DNA of 18,852 bases from Candidatus Moraniibacteriota bacterium (GCA_017992575.1 JAGOOJ010000009.1:1-18852), one strand, 5' to 3'. Positions 1-7,376 are shown, counted from the first letter of the stretch. The notes: generated from the letters alone by a model not told the origin. Made by a program: numbers and translations.

Positions 1-656
1 ATATCCCTTTTGTCGATACTCACCACGTCTTTGGCTCTATTAGCGGAAAACTCGCCCAAATGTTTGTCCTCGCAGAAAGCGGACTGCCCGTTCCAAAGAC
101 ATATTTTTCACCTTCCTATAACAAAGAAAAACTCTTAAACGCTGAAGGCTTTCTCGGTCTTCCTCTCGTTGCCAAAAAAATACTCTCTCGTCAAGGGAAG
201 GGCGTCTTTCTCGTCCGCACACGAGAAGAATTGTTTACTCTCCTCGATCACGCTGATCGAGAGAAGTTGATCCTTCAAGAATTTATTCCGAACCAATCAG
301 ATTTTCGAATCTTTATCACGGGTACTATTGTAGGCGCTCTTGAAGAACGCACACGACAAAACACCGAGGACTTCCGAAATAACGCCAGTCTTGGCGGGAC
401 GGAAGTGTATTCGGATCCAGAGCAAATCTCTCCTCCGCTCCGAGAGCTCGCTCTTAAAGCAGCAAAAGTTCTCCATATCGAAGTTGCCGGTGTTGATATT
501 GTTATTTCTTCGAAAGATAAAAAAATGTACCTCTTTGAGGTAAATCGATCGCCTGGATTCACACCCGAAGATCCACAGTCTACAGAAATTGTTTCTCTCT
601 TCAACTATTTATGCCAAATAAAAAAATCCTCATCTACTTCACCAAAAAAGAAGTAG
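1..656 (+). CDS. RimK-like ATP-grasp ligase, 5' end cut by window edge
   Basis: The reading frame is open from base 3 with no stop, so the gene starts before the window; the ATG at base 60 is probably internal because the residues before it (ending GSISGKLAQ) continue the fold naturally. Seen: a LPVPKTYF segment near 90-113, as in the central domain of RimK/glutathione-synthetase-type ATP-grasp enzymes; an ATP-binding stretch ending LILQEF near 270-285; a FRNNASLGG motif at about 372-398; and FEVNRSPGF at 534-560, the metal-binding Glu/Asn end of the active site. Family knowledge: such enzymes join a carboxylate to an amine through an acyl-phosphate using ATP and Mg2+. The substrate cannot be told; RimK-type amino-acid ligation is the closest analogy. 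The gene overlaps the next ATP-grasp gene by 46 bases, so the two are probably co-expressed and may act together. The Lys-rich tail is encoded within the overlap. Confidence 0.82.
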   Translation, partial: IPFVDTHHVFGSISGKLAQMFVLAESGLPVPKTYFSPSYNKEKLLNAEGFLGLPLVAKKILSRQGKGVFLVRTREELFTLLDHADREKLILQEFIPNQSDFRIFITGTIVGALEERTRQNTEDFRNNASLGGTEVYSDPEQISPPLRELALKAAKVLHIEVAGVDIVISSKDKKMYLFEVNRSPGFTPEDPQSTEIVSLFNYLCQIKKSSSTSPKKK

Positions 657-1561
657 CGACCGACCCCTACGCCCACATACCTGACCGTCGAGAAATTTAC
701 TGGTCTCTGTTTCGTGAAGGAACGTCACGCGGATTCGACATGTACCTTGGAGTAAAGCCCACTCTTCATCATGGTGGGATGATTTTTGAAAATGTGCTTT
801 TTTTTACAGGAGAACAGTTTGAGTTCAAAGAAGAGAGCGTTGTCTTTGATGCTATTTTTGACCGTAGTCCACACAAAGATTTTCCGACGCCTGATATTGA
901 TATCAAGACACTCAATTCACTCGCTTTCAAAAAACTCGCTAATAATAAAGACCAAACCTACCAATTACTCAAAGAATACATGCCAAAAACTTTCCCGATT
1001 GCCTCAAAGCAAGATTTTAATACTGCTCTTTCAGCGTTCCACCCGAAAGAAATGGCCGTATTCAAGCCAGTGGATGGATTTGGAGGAAAAGGAGTCATCA
1101 TTACCGAGGCAGAGAATATCACTCCAGACCTTCTCCTCCCAAATAAAAAGTTTATTCTTCAAAAATTCGTTGACACAAGTCATGGCGTCCCCGGTATTAT
1201 TTCTGGACGCCACGACCTCCGCATCATTATAATTGATGGCATGCCCATACTTCTTCAGGCGCGCGAGCCGAAATCAGGCGAGCTTCGAGCCAACATCAGT
1301 CAGGGCGGACAATGTTTTGAATTTCCCTACATGATGGCGCCATTAGCCCTTCGAACCATTGTTGAAAAAGTTCATCCATTAATTGATTCGGCCTTTTCTT
1401 CTCCCTTTTACTCTATAGATTTTGGCATTGATAGCGATGGTACCCCCTATATCTTTGAAATAAATGACCAGATAGGCCTTAAAGGGGCTATTACTGGAGA
1501 AAATAGAAAAAAATTCTGTAAAAACTTTATTGACTCACTCGAAAAGAGATCCATGCTTTAG
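611..1561 (+). CDS. ATP-grasp domain ligase (glutathione synthetase-like fold)
   Basis: A 316-residue protein with a complete-looking ATP-grasp plan. The N-terminal strand ILIYFTKK starts directly after the ATG, supporting this start although no Shine-Dalgarno site is visible and the first 46 bases overlap the upstream gene. Residues 151-162 contain FKPVDGFGGKGV, the glycine-rich ATP-binding loop; 225-233 read LRANISQGG; 268-274 SIDFGID and 282-286 FEIND supply the acidic and Asn metal ligands. Family knowledge: this set is typical of glutathione synthetase/RimK relatives that form amide bonds with ATP. The substrate is unknown. The N-terminal 100 residues differ from the upstream protein, so this is a second enzyme rather than a recent duplicate. 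Possible roles include peptide tailoring or modification of a protein or cell-wall precursor; none can be chosen from sequence alone. Confidence 0.8.
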   Translation: MPNKKILIYFTKKEVATDPYAHIPDRREIYWSLFREGTSRGFDMYLGVKPTLHHGGMIFENVLFFTGEQFEFKEESVVFDAIFDRSPHKDFPTPDIDIKTLNSLAFKKLANNKDQTYQLLKEYMPKTFPIASKQDFNTALSAFHPKEMAVFKPVDGFGGKGVIITEAENITPDLLLPNKKFILQKFVDTSHGVPGIISGRHDLRIIIIDGMPILLQAREPKSGELRANISQGGQCFEFPYMMAPLALRTIVEKVHPLIDSAFSSPFYSIDFGIDSDGTPYIFEINDQIGLKGAITGENRKKFCKNFIDSLEKRSML

Positions 1562-1624
1562 AAACGCCCCCCTCTTCGTATCGTTAGACATCTCAAATTG
1601 TAAGGCTTTATTTCCTCTCTCTTT

Positions 1625-1637
1625 TGTGGTATACAAT
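1625..1637 (+). promoter_or_regulatory. Extended -10 promoter of the PBP1A gene
   Basis: TGTGGTATACAAT lies 23 bases before the ATG at 1661. It contains a TGn extension followed by TATACA (or TACAAT two bases on). No convincing -35 hexamer is seen; the 17-base-spaced position reads TTTATT. A nearly identical 13-mer (12 of 13 bases) sits on the minus strand upstream of the pilin-M15 gene, which strengthens the call. The upstream 1562-1624 gap otherwise shows nothing recognisable. Confidence 0.5.
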
Positions 1638-1660
1638 AGAGATATCCTCTCTATTTTTCT

Positions 1661-4231
1661 ATGACATTTTTTCGCAAAAGACGCCAGATTCTTGGCACTG
1701 ATAGGCCAAAAAGACACATATGGAGAATCCTCTTTAGGATTGGGCTCGTTTGTTTTGGTATTGGCTTTGTCACTGTCGGATCCATCTTTGCTTGGATTGC
1801 CAAGGACCTCCCCAATCCAGGAGAGGTGAATAACCGCCTCATCATTGAATCAACAAAGATTTACGACCGGACTGGTGAGCACCTGCTCTATGATGTTCAT
1901 GGTGAAGAGAAACGTACGGTCATCCCCTTTTCTGATATGCCCGACGTCATCAAATACGCCACTATCAGTCTCGAAGACCAGGATTTCTACAGCCATCACG
2001 GTATAAAATTCACTTCCATCGCCCGATCAATCCTACGAGATATCATCACCCTCGACAAATCCCAAGGGGGGTCCACTATCACTCAGCAATTCGTGAAAAA
2101 TTCTCTCCTCACCAATGAAAAAACGCTCATTCGAAAAGTAAAAGAGGTTATTTTATCGATTGAAATGGAAACCAAGTTTTCCAAGGATGAGATTTTAGCC
2201 ATGTATTTGAATGAGATTCCCTACGGCTCTAATGCCTATGGGATAGAGGCAGCAGCTCAAACTTTTTTCGCCAAGCCAGCTAAGGAACTGACCCTTGATG
2301 AAGCAGCTCTTATCTCAGCGCTTCCTCAAGCCACCGCCTACTATTCCCCCTACGGATCACACCGTGATGCCCTCATTGGACGCAAAAACTATGCCCTCCG
2401 CACTATGGCTAAACTTGGCTATATCACCCAAGAACAGGCCACTACCGCTATTGAAACCCCTACTCTTGATAAAATCTCTACCCAAAGAGATATCATTGCC
2501 GCTCCCCACTTCGTCATGTACATCAAAGATTATCTCCAGCAAAAATATGGAGATCAAGCCGTTGAACAGGGAGGCTTTAAAGTAATAACCACCCTTGACT
2601 GGGACAAACAACAGATTGCGGAGCAGGCAGTCCGTGACGGTTCTGCCAATAATAAAAAATGGAAAGCAGCCAACGCTGCGCTCGTCGCTCTTGATCCAAA
2701 AACTGGACAAATTCTTTCCATGGTTGGGTCTAAGGATTATTTTGCTCCTTCTGAACCCGCCAGTTGTATTTCTGGGAAGAACTGCACATTTGAGGCAAAT
2801 TTTAATGTCGCTATTTCTTCTCGCCAGCCAGGATCTTCTTTCAAGCCATACGTTTACCTTACTGCCTTTACCCAGGGGTATTTACCAGAAACTCTCCTCT
2901 ACGATGTCGATACGCAGTTTGAGACAATTGAAGGGAAAAGCTACTCACCAAAAAATTATGATGGCAAGTTCCATGGACCGATCTCTATGATGAAAGCCTT
3001 GGGTGGATCACTCAATGTCCCGGCGGTTAAAACCCTTTACCTTGCTGGTGTTAATGAATCAGTCGCTCTAGCAAAAAGCCTTGGGATTAGTGGCCTCAAT
3101 GACCCTTCACGAGTCGGCCTCTCACTCGTCTTAGGAGGAGGAGAAGTCAAGCTCCTTGATCATGTCAGTGCTTATGGAACACTCGCTACTGGAGGAATAA
3201 AACACGAAAAAACCGCTATCCTCCGCATAGAAAATGCGAAAGGGGCTCTCCTTGAGGAATATAAAAGTGATGCCGGCGAACGAGTAGTCGAAGAAAAATA
3301 TGTCGCCATGCTCGACTCCATTCTCTCTAATAACGATAACCGCGCCTGGGTATTTGGAGACAATAGCCCTCTTCGTTTTGATGGACGTCCAGTAGTAGCA
3401 AAAACAGGCACCACCAACGAGTTTCGAGATGGCTGGACTGTTGGGTACACTCCGTCACTCGCCGTCGGTGTTTGGGCTGGAAACAATGATAATAGCCCTC
3501 TTCTTGAAGGTGCAGACGGGGTCAATGTCGCAGCGCCAATATTTCGGGATTTTTTGGATAAAACACTCACCAACTACCCTATTGAGGAATTTCCAAAATA
3601 CAATCCTGAGAATGAAATTGGTGACAGCGAAGGAAAAACCAACAAACCTATGCTCGCTGGAAAACTTGAAATCAAAGAAAACCTCAAAGTTTGTCAGATT
3701 CCCGACAAAAAAAATGATTATTGTCTCGCTAATAAATACTGTCGTGATAAAGACGTTGAAAAAAAGGATTTTGTCAGCGATCACGATATCCTTTACTACA
3801 TAAATCGCAGTGATCCCCGTGGTCCAAAACCAGATAGCCCAGACCGTGATGCTCAATATAAAAACTGGGAAAAAGGTGTGGCCGACTGGTATGATGACCA
3901 AAAAGGAGTTATCGTGGCCGATGCCCCAGAAGATGACTGTTCCGCTGATGATTTCAGTAGCTATAAACCAAAAATTTCCATCACAAACTCGGGAAATTCT
4001 GATTCATCCTCAATCAAATTTTCTGTCAGTATCGATGCTCCCTATGGGGTGGATAGCGTTACTTATTTTGTAAACGGCTCAGAGGTAGGTTCTATCGCTA
4101 GCAAGCCCTACTCTTTCAACTACTCCGTTCCAGCTGATAAAAATAATTCCACACTTCATGTTAAAGCGGAGCTCCGCGATAATAATGGTAACAAAACGGA
4201 GACAGACAAAGACATAGAGGTTAGCTACTAG
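1661..4231 (+). CDS. Class A penicillin-binding protein (PBP1A-type) with C-terminal Ig-like domain
   Basis: An 856-residue bifunctional peptidoglycan synthase. A cytoplasmic basic N-terminus is followed by one membrane helix (about 22-46), so the rest lies outside the membrane. The glycosyltransferase (GT51) domain shows the catalytic EDQDFYSHHG motif (Glu105) and GGSTITQQ (136-143). The transpeptidase domain has all three penicilloyl-serine motifs: SSFK with nucleophile Ser392, SLN at 450-452 and KTGT at 581-584. Together these polymerise lipid II glycan and cross-link stem peptides. After about residue 670 comes a Cys-containing linker (C678, C688, C694, C760) and an Ig-like beta domain from about 768 to the end, ending at the cell surface. 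The length exceeds a minimal PBP1A because of this tail. It converges with the DciA-like gene; both stops lie in CTAG at 4228-4231. Bases and motifs make the family call firm; pbpA/mrcA naming is not resolved. Confidence 0.95.
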   Translation: MTFFRKRRQILGTDRPKRHIWRILFRIGLVCFGIGFVTVGSIFAWIAKDLPNPGEVNNRLIIESTKIYDRTGEHLLYDVHGEEKRTVIPFSDMPDVIKYATISLEDQDFYSHHGIKFTSIARSILRDIITLDKSQGGSTITQQFVKNSLLTNEKTLIRKVKEVILSIEMETKFSKDEILAMYLNEIPYGSNAYGIEAAAQTFFAKPAKELTLDEAALISALPQATAYYSPYGSHRDALIGRKNYALRTMAKLGYITQEQATTAIETPTLDKISTQRDIIAAPHFVMYIKDYLQQKYGDQAVEQGGFKVITTLDWDKQQIAEQAVRDGSANNKKWKAANAALVALDPKTGQILSMVGSKDYFAPSEPASCISGKNCTFEANFNVAISSRQPGSSFKPYVYLTAFTQGYLPETLLYDVDTQFETIEGKSYSPKNYDGKFHGPISMMKALGGSLNVPAVKTLYLAGVNESVALAKSLGISGLNDPSRVGLSLVLGGGEVKLLDHVSAYGTLATGGIKHEKTAILRIENAKGALLEEYKSDAGERVVEEKYVAMLDSILSNNDNRAWVFGDNSPLRFDGRPVVAKTGTTNEFRDGWTVGYTPSLAVGVWAGNNDNSPLLEGADGVNVAAPIFRDFLDKTLTNYPIEEFPKYNPENEIGDSEGKTNKPMLAGKLEIKENLKVCQIPDKKNDYCLANKYCRDKDVEKKDFVSDHDILYYINRSDPRGPKPDSPDRDAQYKNWEKGVADWYDDQKGVIVADAPEDDCSADDFSSYKPKISITNSGNSDSSSIKFSVSIDAPYGVDSVTYFVNGSEVGSIASKPYSFNYSVPADKNNSTLHVKAELRDNNGNKTETDKDIEVSY

Positions 4232-4530
4232 AGACTGTCTCGACTCATTTTCACCTCCGTGATAGCCTCCTCTCCTAAGAGGAGGTTCATTTTTTTTCTG
4301 AGGTACTCTCTTTCAATCCAAATCTCATTCGCCCAAAGAGAACTTCTCGACGAAAGAAAAAGGGTCTTTTCTTTATACAGGGTTGGGATAATATTTTCAC
4401 CACCCCGCACCCCATATTCTTCACGAATAATCTTTCTCACAATATAAAATACTGTCTTTTCATCAAGAAGAAGCACTTCCCCCCTGGGAACCCTTGGTTT
4501 TTTAGGCAGTAGATTCTTCAGGGTTTGCAT
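4228..4530 (-). CDS. DUF721/DciA-like protein, probable replicative helicase loader
   Basis: A 100-residue protein 8 bases downstream of dnaN, so surely in the same transcript; the ATG is preceded by AAGAGAG, a plausible weak ribosome site within the end of dnaN. Residues 28-95 fit the DUF721 pattern: a helix with REEYG, then a strand with LYKEKTLFLSSRSS, LWANEI (65-70), a helix LRKKMN, and the closing LLLGEEAITEVKM (83-95). Family knowledge: DUF721 proteins include DciA, which loads the DnaB helicase in bacteria lacking DnaC/DnaI, and actinobacterial DUF721 genes sit in the dnaA-dnaN-recF-gyrB cluster. The position next to dnaA-dnaN supports a replication role here; recF is absent. Its 3' part also carries the terminator of the opposing PBP gene, and its stop overlaps the stop of that gene. 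The function is inferred from a short family with weak sequence conservation. Confidence 0.72.
   Translation of the reverse strand: MQTLKNLLPKKPRVPRGEVLLLDEKTVFYIVRKIIREEYGVRGGENIIPTLYKEKTLFLSSRSSLWANEIWIEREYLRKKMNLLLGEEAITEVKMSRDSL
4266..4297 (+). terminator. Intrinsic terminator for the PBP1A gene, inside the opposing gene
   Basis: CCTCCTCT (4266-4273), loop CCTA, AGAGGAGG (4278-4285): a perfect 8-bp stem followed by TTCA and then eight T (4290-4297). The T run is only on the plus-strand side, so the element points as a terminator for the PBP1A gene ending at 4231. It lies wholly within the DciA-like coding region, where the dyad encodes LLLGEE. Confidence 0.72.
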
Positions 4531-4538
4531 ATTCTCTC

Positions 4539-5684
4539 TTACTTCCGAATAGGCATAATCACATACACATAGCTCATATCTGGTTTTTCTTCAACATCAA
4601 CCATTCGCAGTACAGCTGGAGTTGATCCAGAATTAGCACAAAACATGATTTTTTCACTTGTCAAAACGTTAATTCCCTCTAAAACATACCGTGGGTTAAA
4701 CACCATTGTCAGTGGTTCTTGTCCAGAAATATAGCCAATAGAGAGAATGGTCTTATTTTCTCCTACTTCCTGAGAACGCGACAAAAAAGTACATGTTTTA
4801 GTCTCATAATCAAATACAAGAGCAATTTCCCCTGAACTATACGACGACAAAGCTCCCGCTATCTTTATAGCCCTCTGAAACTCCTGTTTATCAAAAATTA
4901 CTTGTACAGAAAATTCTTTTGGGACTATTTGCTGATAATCAGGATATTTACCATTAATAACCCGGGAAATAATTTCCACCCCACCCACTTCAAAAAATAT
5001 CTGATTTTCTTCAAGTGCCATCTTAATATCCTTACTTTCAGGATTAATAACACGTAATACCTCCTGAAGTACGCCACTTGGAAGAATAAGCGACTGAGTT
5101 TCCTGGGAAATACTCTCATTCCCTTTTCCTTTTGTAAGTGGAAGGATTTCTTCCGCTAAACGAAAACTATCAGTAGCAGCGATATGAAGGCCATCACTTA
5201 AAAACGTTAGGCACGCGCCAGTAAGCTCAAGACGAGCCTCATTAAGGCTCACACAAAATAAAAGTCTCCCTAGGGCATTTTTAACCTCTTGGGCAGGAAA
5301 TACATACTGATATTCTTTCTTATATTGAGGAATAATAGGAAAATCCTTTCCATCCATCCCTTTTATACGGATCTCGTATGATGTACTCACTACTTTTAGG
5401 TGTTTATTTTCCTCCTCAAGACAAATAATATCTTTATTCGGAAGATTATTAACAAAAGTACTCAGTATTTTTGCTGGAACAGTTAATTTCCCCTCTTTTT
5501 CAATTTTTGCCCCAACAGAAACAACAACGCCTATTTCAAGGTTTGTAGCTGATATTTTTAATCTTCCTTTCTCTGTTTCAAGAAGAAAATTACTTAATAT
5601 AGGAAGTGTTGTTTGTTTTCCCACTACTCTCTCTAAATATGAGAGGGAACGAGAAAGATTTTCTTGTGTACAAGTGACTTTCAT
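4539..5684 (-). CDS. dnaN: DNA polymerase III beta subunit (sliding clamp)
   Basis: A 381-residue protein close to the usual 365-380 for bacterial clamps. The N-terminus (MKVTCTQENLSRSL, then TLPILSNFLLE) and the ending YVYVIMPIRK match the first and last segments of the beta clamp, and the chain divides into three similar clamp domains of about 125 residues (for example KISATNLEIG in the first and IAATDSFRLAEE in the second). As a ring-shaped dimer it tethers DNA polymerase III to DNA and is the docking platform for other repair and replication proteins. It lies downstream of dnaA on the same strand across a 265-base gap that probably holds the origin. No Shine-Dalgarno site precedes the ATG. 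A TATAAT on the minus strand at 5900-5895 could be its own promoter -10, overlapping a DnaA-box-like site, which would allow DnaA control. Confidence 0.97.
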   Translation of the reverse strand: MKVTCTQENLSRSLSYLERVVGKQTTLPILSNFLLETEKGRLKISATNLEIGVVVSVGAKIEKEGKLTVPAKILSTFVNNLPNKDIICLEEENKHLKVVSTSYEIRIKGMDGKDFPIIPQYKKEYQYVFPAQEVKNALGRLLFCVSLNEARLELTGACLTFLSDGLHIAATDSFRLAEEILPLTKGKGNESISQETQSLILPSGVLQEVLRVINPESKDIKMALEENQIFFEVGGVEIISRVINGKYPDYQQIVPKEFSVQVIFDKQEFQRAIKIAGALSSYSSGEIALVFDYETKTCTFLSRSQEVGENKTILSIGYISGQEPLTMVFNPRYVLEGINVLTSEKIMFCANSGSTPAVLRMVDVEEKPDMSYVYVIMPIRK

Positions 5685-5712
5685 AAAGGTGCTATAAGAA
5701 TTAATCTCTTTT

Positions 5713-5762
5713 TTAAAATATTTACTTTATTATTATGATTAGAGAGGTGGATATCTGGATAA
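5713..5762 (-). promoter_or_regulatory. Candidate basal unwinding element: DnaA boxes, spacer, TAA triplets, AT-rich tail
   Basis: Read on the minus strand from 5762: TTATCCAGA (8 of 9 to TTATCCACA), then TATCCACC directly after it, a CTCTC spacer, then the triplets TAA TCA TAA TAA TAA (5741-5727) and an A/T-only run with TATTTTAAAAAA. Known: DnaA-trios (TAG/TAA repeats) next to DnaA boxes and a G/C-richer spacer load DnaA on single-stranded DNA in many bacteria. The match here is in order and polarity; function is inferred. Confidence 0.5.
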
Positions 5763-5874
5763 CTCTATTAAATGCTTCTATAGGGCTGTTTTTTATGAAG
5801 ATAAGAATGAAATGAGTATTGATTATTTAGGGAGAAAAGAAGAAAGGATGGAAATTTTTATTTTAAAATTGAGT

Positions 5875-5936
5875 TTATACACGTTCCTTGGTAAATTATA
5901 CAGGATTTATACAGGTATAAAGCAGAGTTATACCCA
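5875..5936 (+). repeat. Phased array of four DnaA-box-like 9-mers
   Basis: TTATACACG (5875), TTATACAGG (5896), TTATACAGG (5907) and TTATACCCA (5928), all on the plus strand with start-to-start spacings of 21, 11 and 21 bases, i.e. about two, one and two helical turns. The first and last match TTATNCACA at 8 of 9 positions, the middle two at 7 of 9. The shared TTATAC core differs from the TTATCC core of the cluster upstream of dnaA. Confidence 0.55.
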
Positions 5937-5949
5937 CTTAGGAACAGTA

Positions 5950-7359
5950 TTAGGCATAATAAAGTTTTTCTTTTAGTGTGGTGAGCTCTTCTTTGAGGCG
6001 GGAATGTGTTTCTTTATTGGTGTTTATTTTTTCAAAGGCATGTAAAGTAGTGGTATGATCTCTTCCTCCGAGAAGATCTCCAATAGCCGAAAATGGAAGA
6101 GAGAGCTCTTGACGCAACAGAAACATGGCCACTTGCCGTGGATGGGCAATTTCCTTTTTTCTTCCTTTTCGAACTAGATCTTCTCGGGTAACGTTATAAA
6201 ATTCGATTACTGCTTTGAAAATATCCTCTACTTGGATAGTTTTTTTATTATTTTCAATGAGTTCAGCAAGGATTTTCTGGGTTGTTTCAAGGGTGGGGGT
6301 AATTTTATGAAATTCACAATAAGCCACGACGCGGTTGAGTGCTCCCTCAAGCTCTCGGATATTTTGGGAAGCATTTTCAGCAATAAAACGAATAGCTGGA
6401 ATATCCATAGAAAATCCCTTTTCAGAGAGTTTTGACTCGAGAATTGCAATACGGGTTTCAAGGGTTGGTCGGCTAATATCAGTAATCATTCCACCTTCGA
6501 ATCGTGAACGAAGACGATCCTCAAGTGTGGGGATAGCTTTTGGTGGGCGGTCGCTTGAAATAACCACCTGCTTATTTATTTGATAGAGAGCGTTAAAGAT
6601 ATGAAAAAATTCATTTTGTGTTTTTTCGCGACCCGAAAGAAACTGAACATCATCAATAATAAGGAGATCCATCTGTTGGTAGTATTCTTTAAACTTATCT
6701 ATTTTCTGATTTTTAATAGAATCAACAAGTTCAGTCGTAAAACGCTCGGAAGTGATGTACTTAATGCGCTTTTCTGGTGAATTTTTGACAACTTCATTCC
6801 CAATTGATTGCAGGAGGTGTGTTTTTCCGAGACCAACGCCACCATAAATGAAAAGAGGATTGTAGGCCATGCCAAGATTTTGTGAAACAGCAAAACAAGC
6901 TGCTTTTGCAAGCTCATTATTTTCTGCCACAATAAAGTTTTCGAATGTATAACGACTGTTGAGGTTTGTCTCATGAAAAACAGCTGTTTCATTCACGTTT
7001 GAGCCGAAAGAAGGCTTCTCAATAATCTTTTTTCTTACGAAACCATCTGTTGTTGGTGAGGGTTTGCTCGGAAGTGTGGTTTTTATAGAGTCTATGGAGT
7101 GAACAAGGGGCTTTTCCTGGGTGAGTGAACAGTGAATTTCCCGGATTTGATCGTCAAAATCGCGAAGGGCTTTTAAAATATAATGATTATACTTGTTTTC
7201 GAGCCATTCTTTCGCAAATCCATTGGGTACTCCGATAGTGACCACACCACCTTGGTTTTGAAGGATGCTCGTGTTTTTAAACCAAGTAACAAAGTTAGCC
7301 TTTGAGATAGAAATTTCTATCTGTCCCAACACGGCTCTCCATAACTCTTCATTGGTCAT
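5950..7359 (-). CDS. dnaA: Chromosomal replication initiator protein DnaA
   Basis: A 469-residue initiator with all four domains. Domain I (1-90) begins ELWRAVLGQIE and has the TWFKNT segment, used for partner contacts and oligomer formation; a variable linker follows (about 95-130). The AAA+ domain III carries Walker A GGVGLGKT (173-180), Walker B LLIIDD (232-237), sensor region ISSDRPP (267-273) and the arginine-finger stretch RLRSRFEGG (282-290). Domain IV ends with the DnaA signature GGRDHTT (431-437) that reads DnaA boxes in the major groove. ATP-DnaA opens oriC and starts replication; it also usually represses its own gene. The ATG is fixed by an in-frame stop upstream, but there is no Shine-Dalgarno site: the leader instead reads CCTCCTCC just before the start. 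DnaA boxes flank its promoter, consistent with autoregulation. Confidence 0.98.
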   Translation of the reverse strand: MTNEELWRAVLGQIEISISKANFVTWFKNTSILQNQGGVVTIGVPNGFAKEWLENKYNHYILKALRDFDDQIREIHCSLTQEKPLVHSIDSIKTTLPSKPSPTTDGFVRKKIIEKPSFGSNVNETAVFHETNLNSRYTFENFIVAENNELAKAACFAVSQNLGMAYNPLFIYGGVGLGKTHLLQSIGNEVVKNSPEKRIKYITSERFTTELVDSIKNQKIDKFKEYYQQMDLLIIDDVQFLSGREKTQNEFFHIFNALYQINKQVVISSDRPPKAIPTLEDRLRSRFEGGMITDISRPTLETRIAILESKLSEKGFSMDIPAIRFIAENASQNIRELEGALNRVVAYCEFHKITPTLETTQKILAELIENNKKTIQVEDIFKAVIEFYNVTREDLVRKGRKKEIAHPRQVAMFLLRQELSLPFSAIGDLLGGRDHTTTLHAFEKINTNKETHSRLKEELTTLKEKLYYA

Positions 7360-7376
7360 AAATAGGAGGAGGTTAC

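Larger units (their letters stand above)
5685..5949. other. oriC: Candidate replication origin (oriC) in the dnaA-dnaN gap
   Basis: This 265-base non-coding gap contains five or more DnaA-box-like 9-mers, two AT-rich stretches (about 5700-5740 and 5855-5880) and a unwinding-element-like arrangement (separate entries). GC skew on the plus strand changes sign close by: hand counts per 60 bases give C16/G7 (5341-5400), C15/G7 (5461-5520), C13/G7 (5521-5580), C9/G9 (5581-5640), G16/C6 (5641-5700) and G13/C1 (5821-5880). Known biology: origins usually lie beside dnaA, and in Bacillus subtilis DNA opens in the dnaA-dnaN gap. The precise location is inference. Confidence 0.62.

Noticed and set aside
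786..1232. 148-codon plus-strand frame inside the second ATP-grasp gene
   Set aside because: The ATP-grasp frame carries all motifs; this one is Ser/Lys-rich shadow sequence.
3455..3901. 148-codon minus-strand open frame inside the PBP gene
   Set aside because: It lies opposite a gene with intact motifs throughout, and its composition is that of a reverse shadow.
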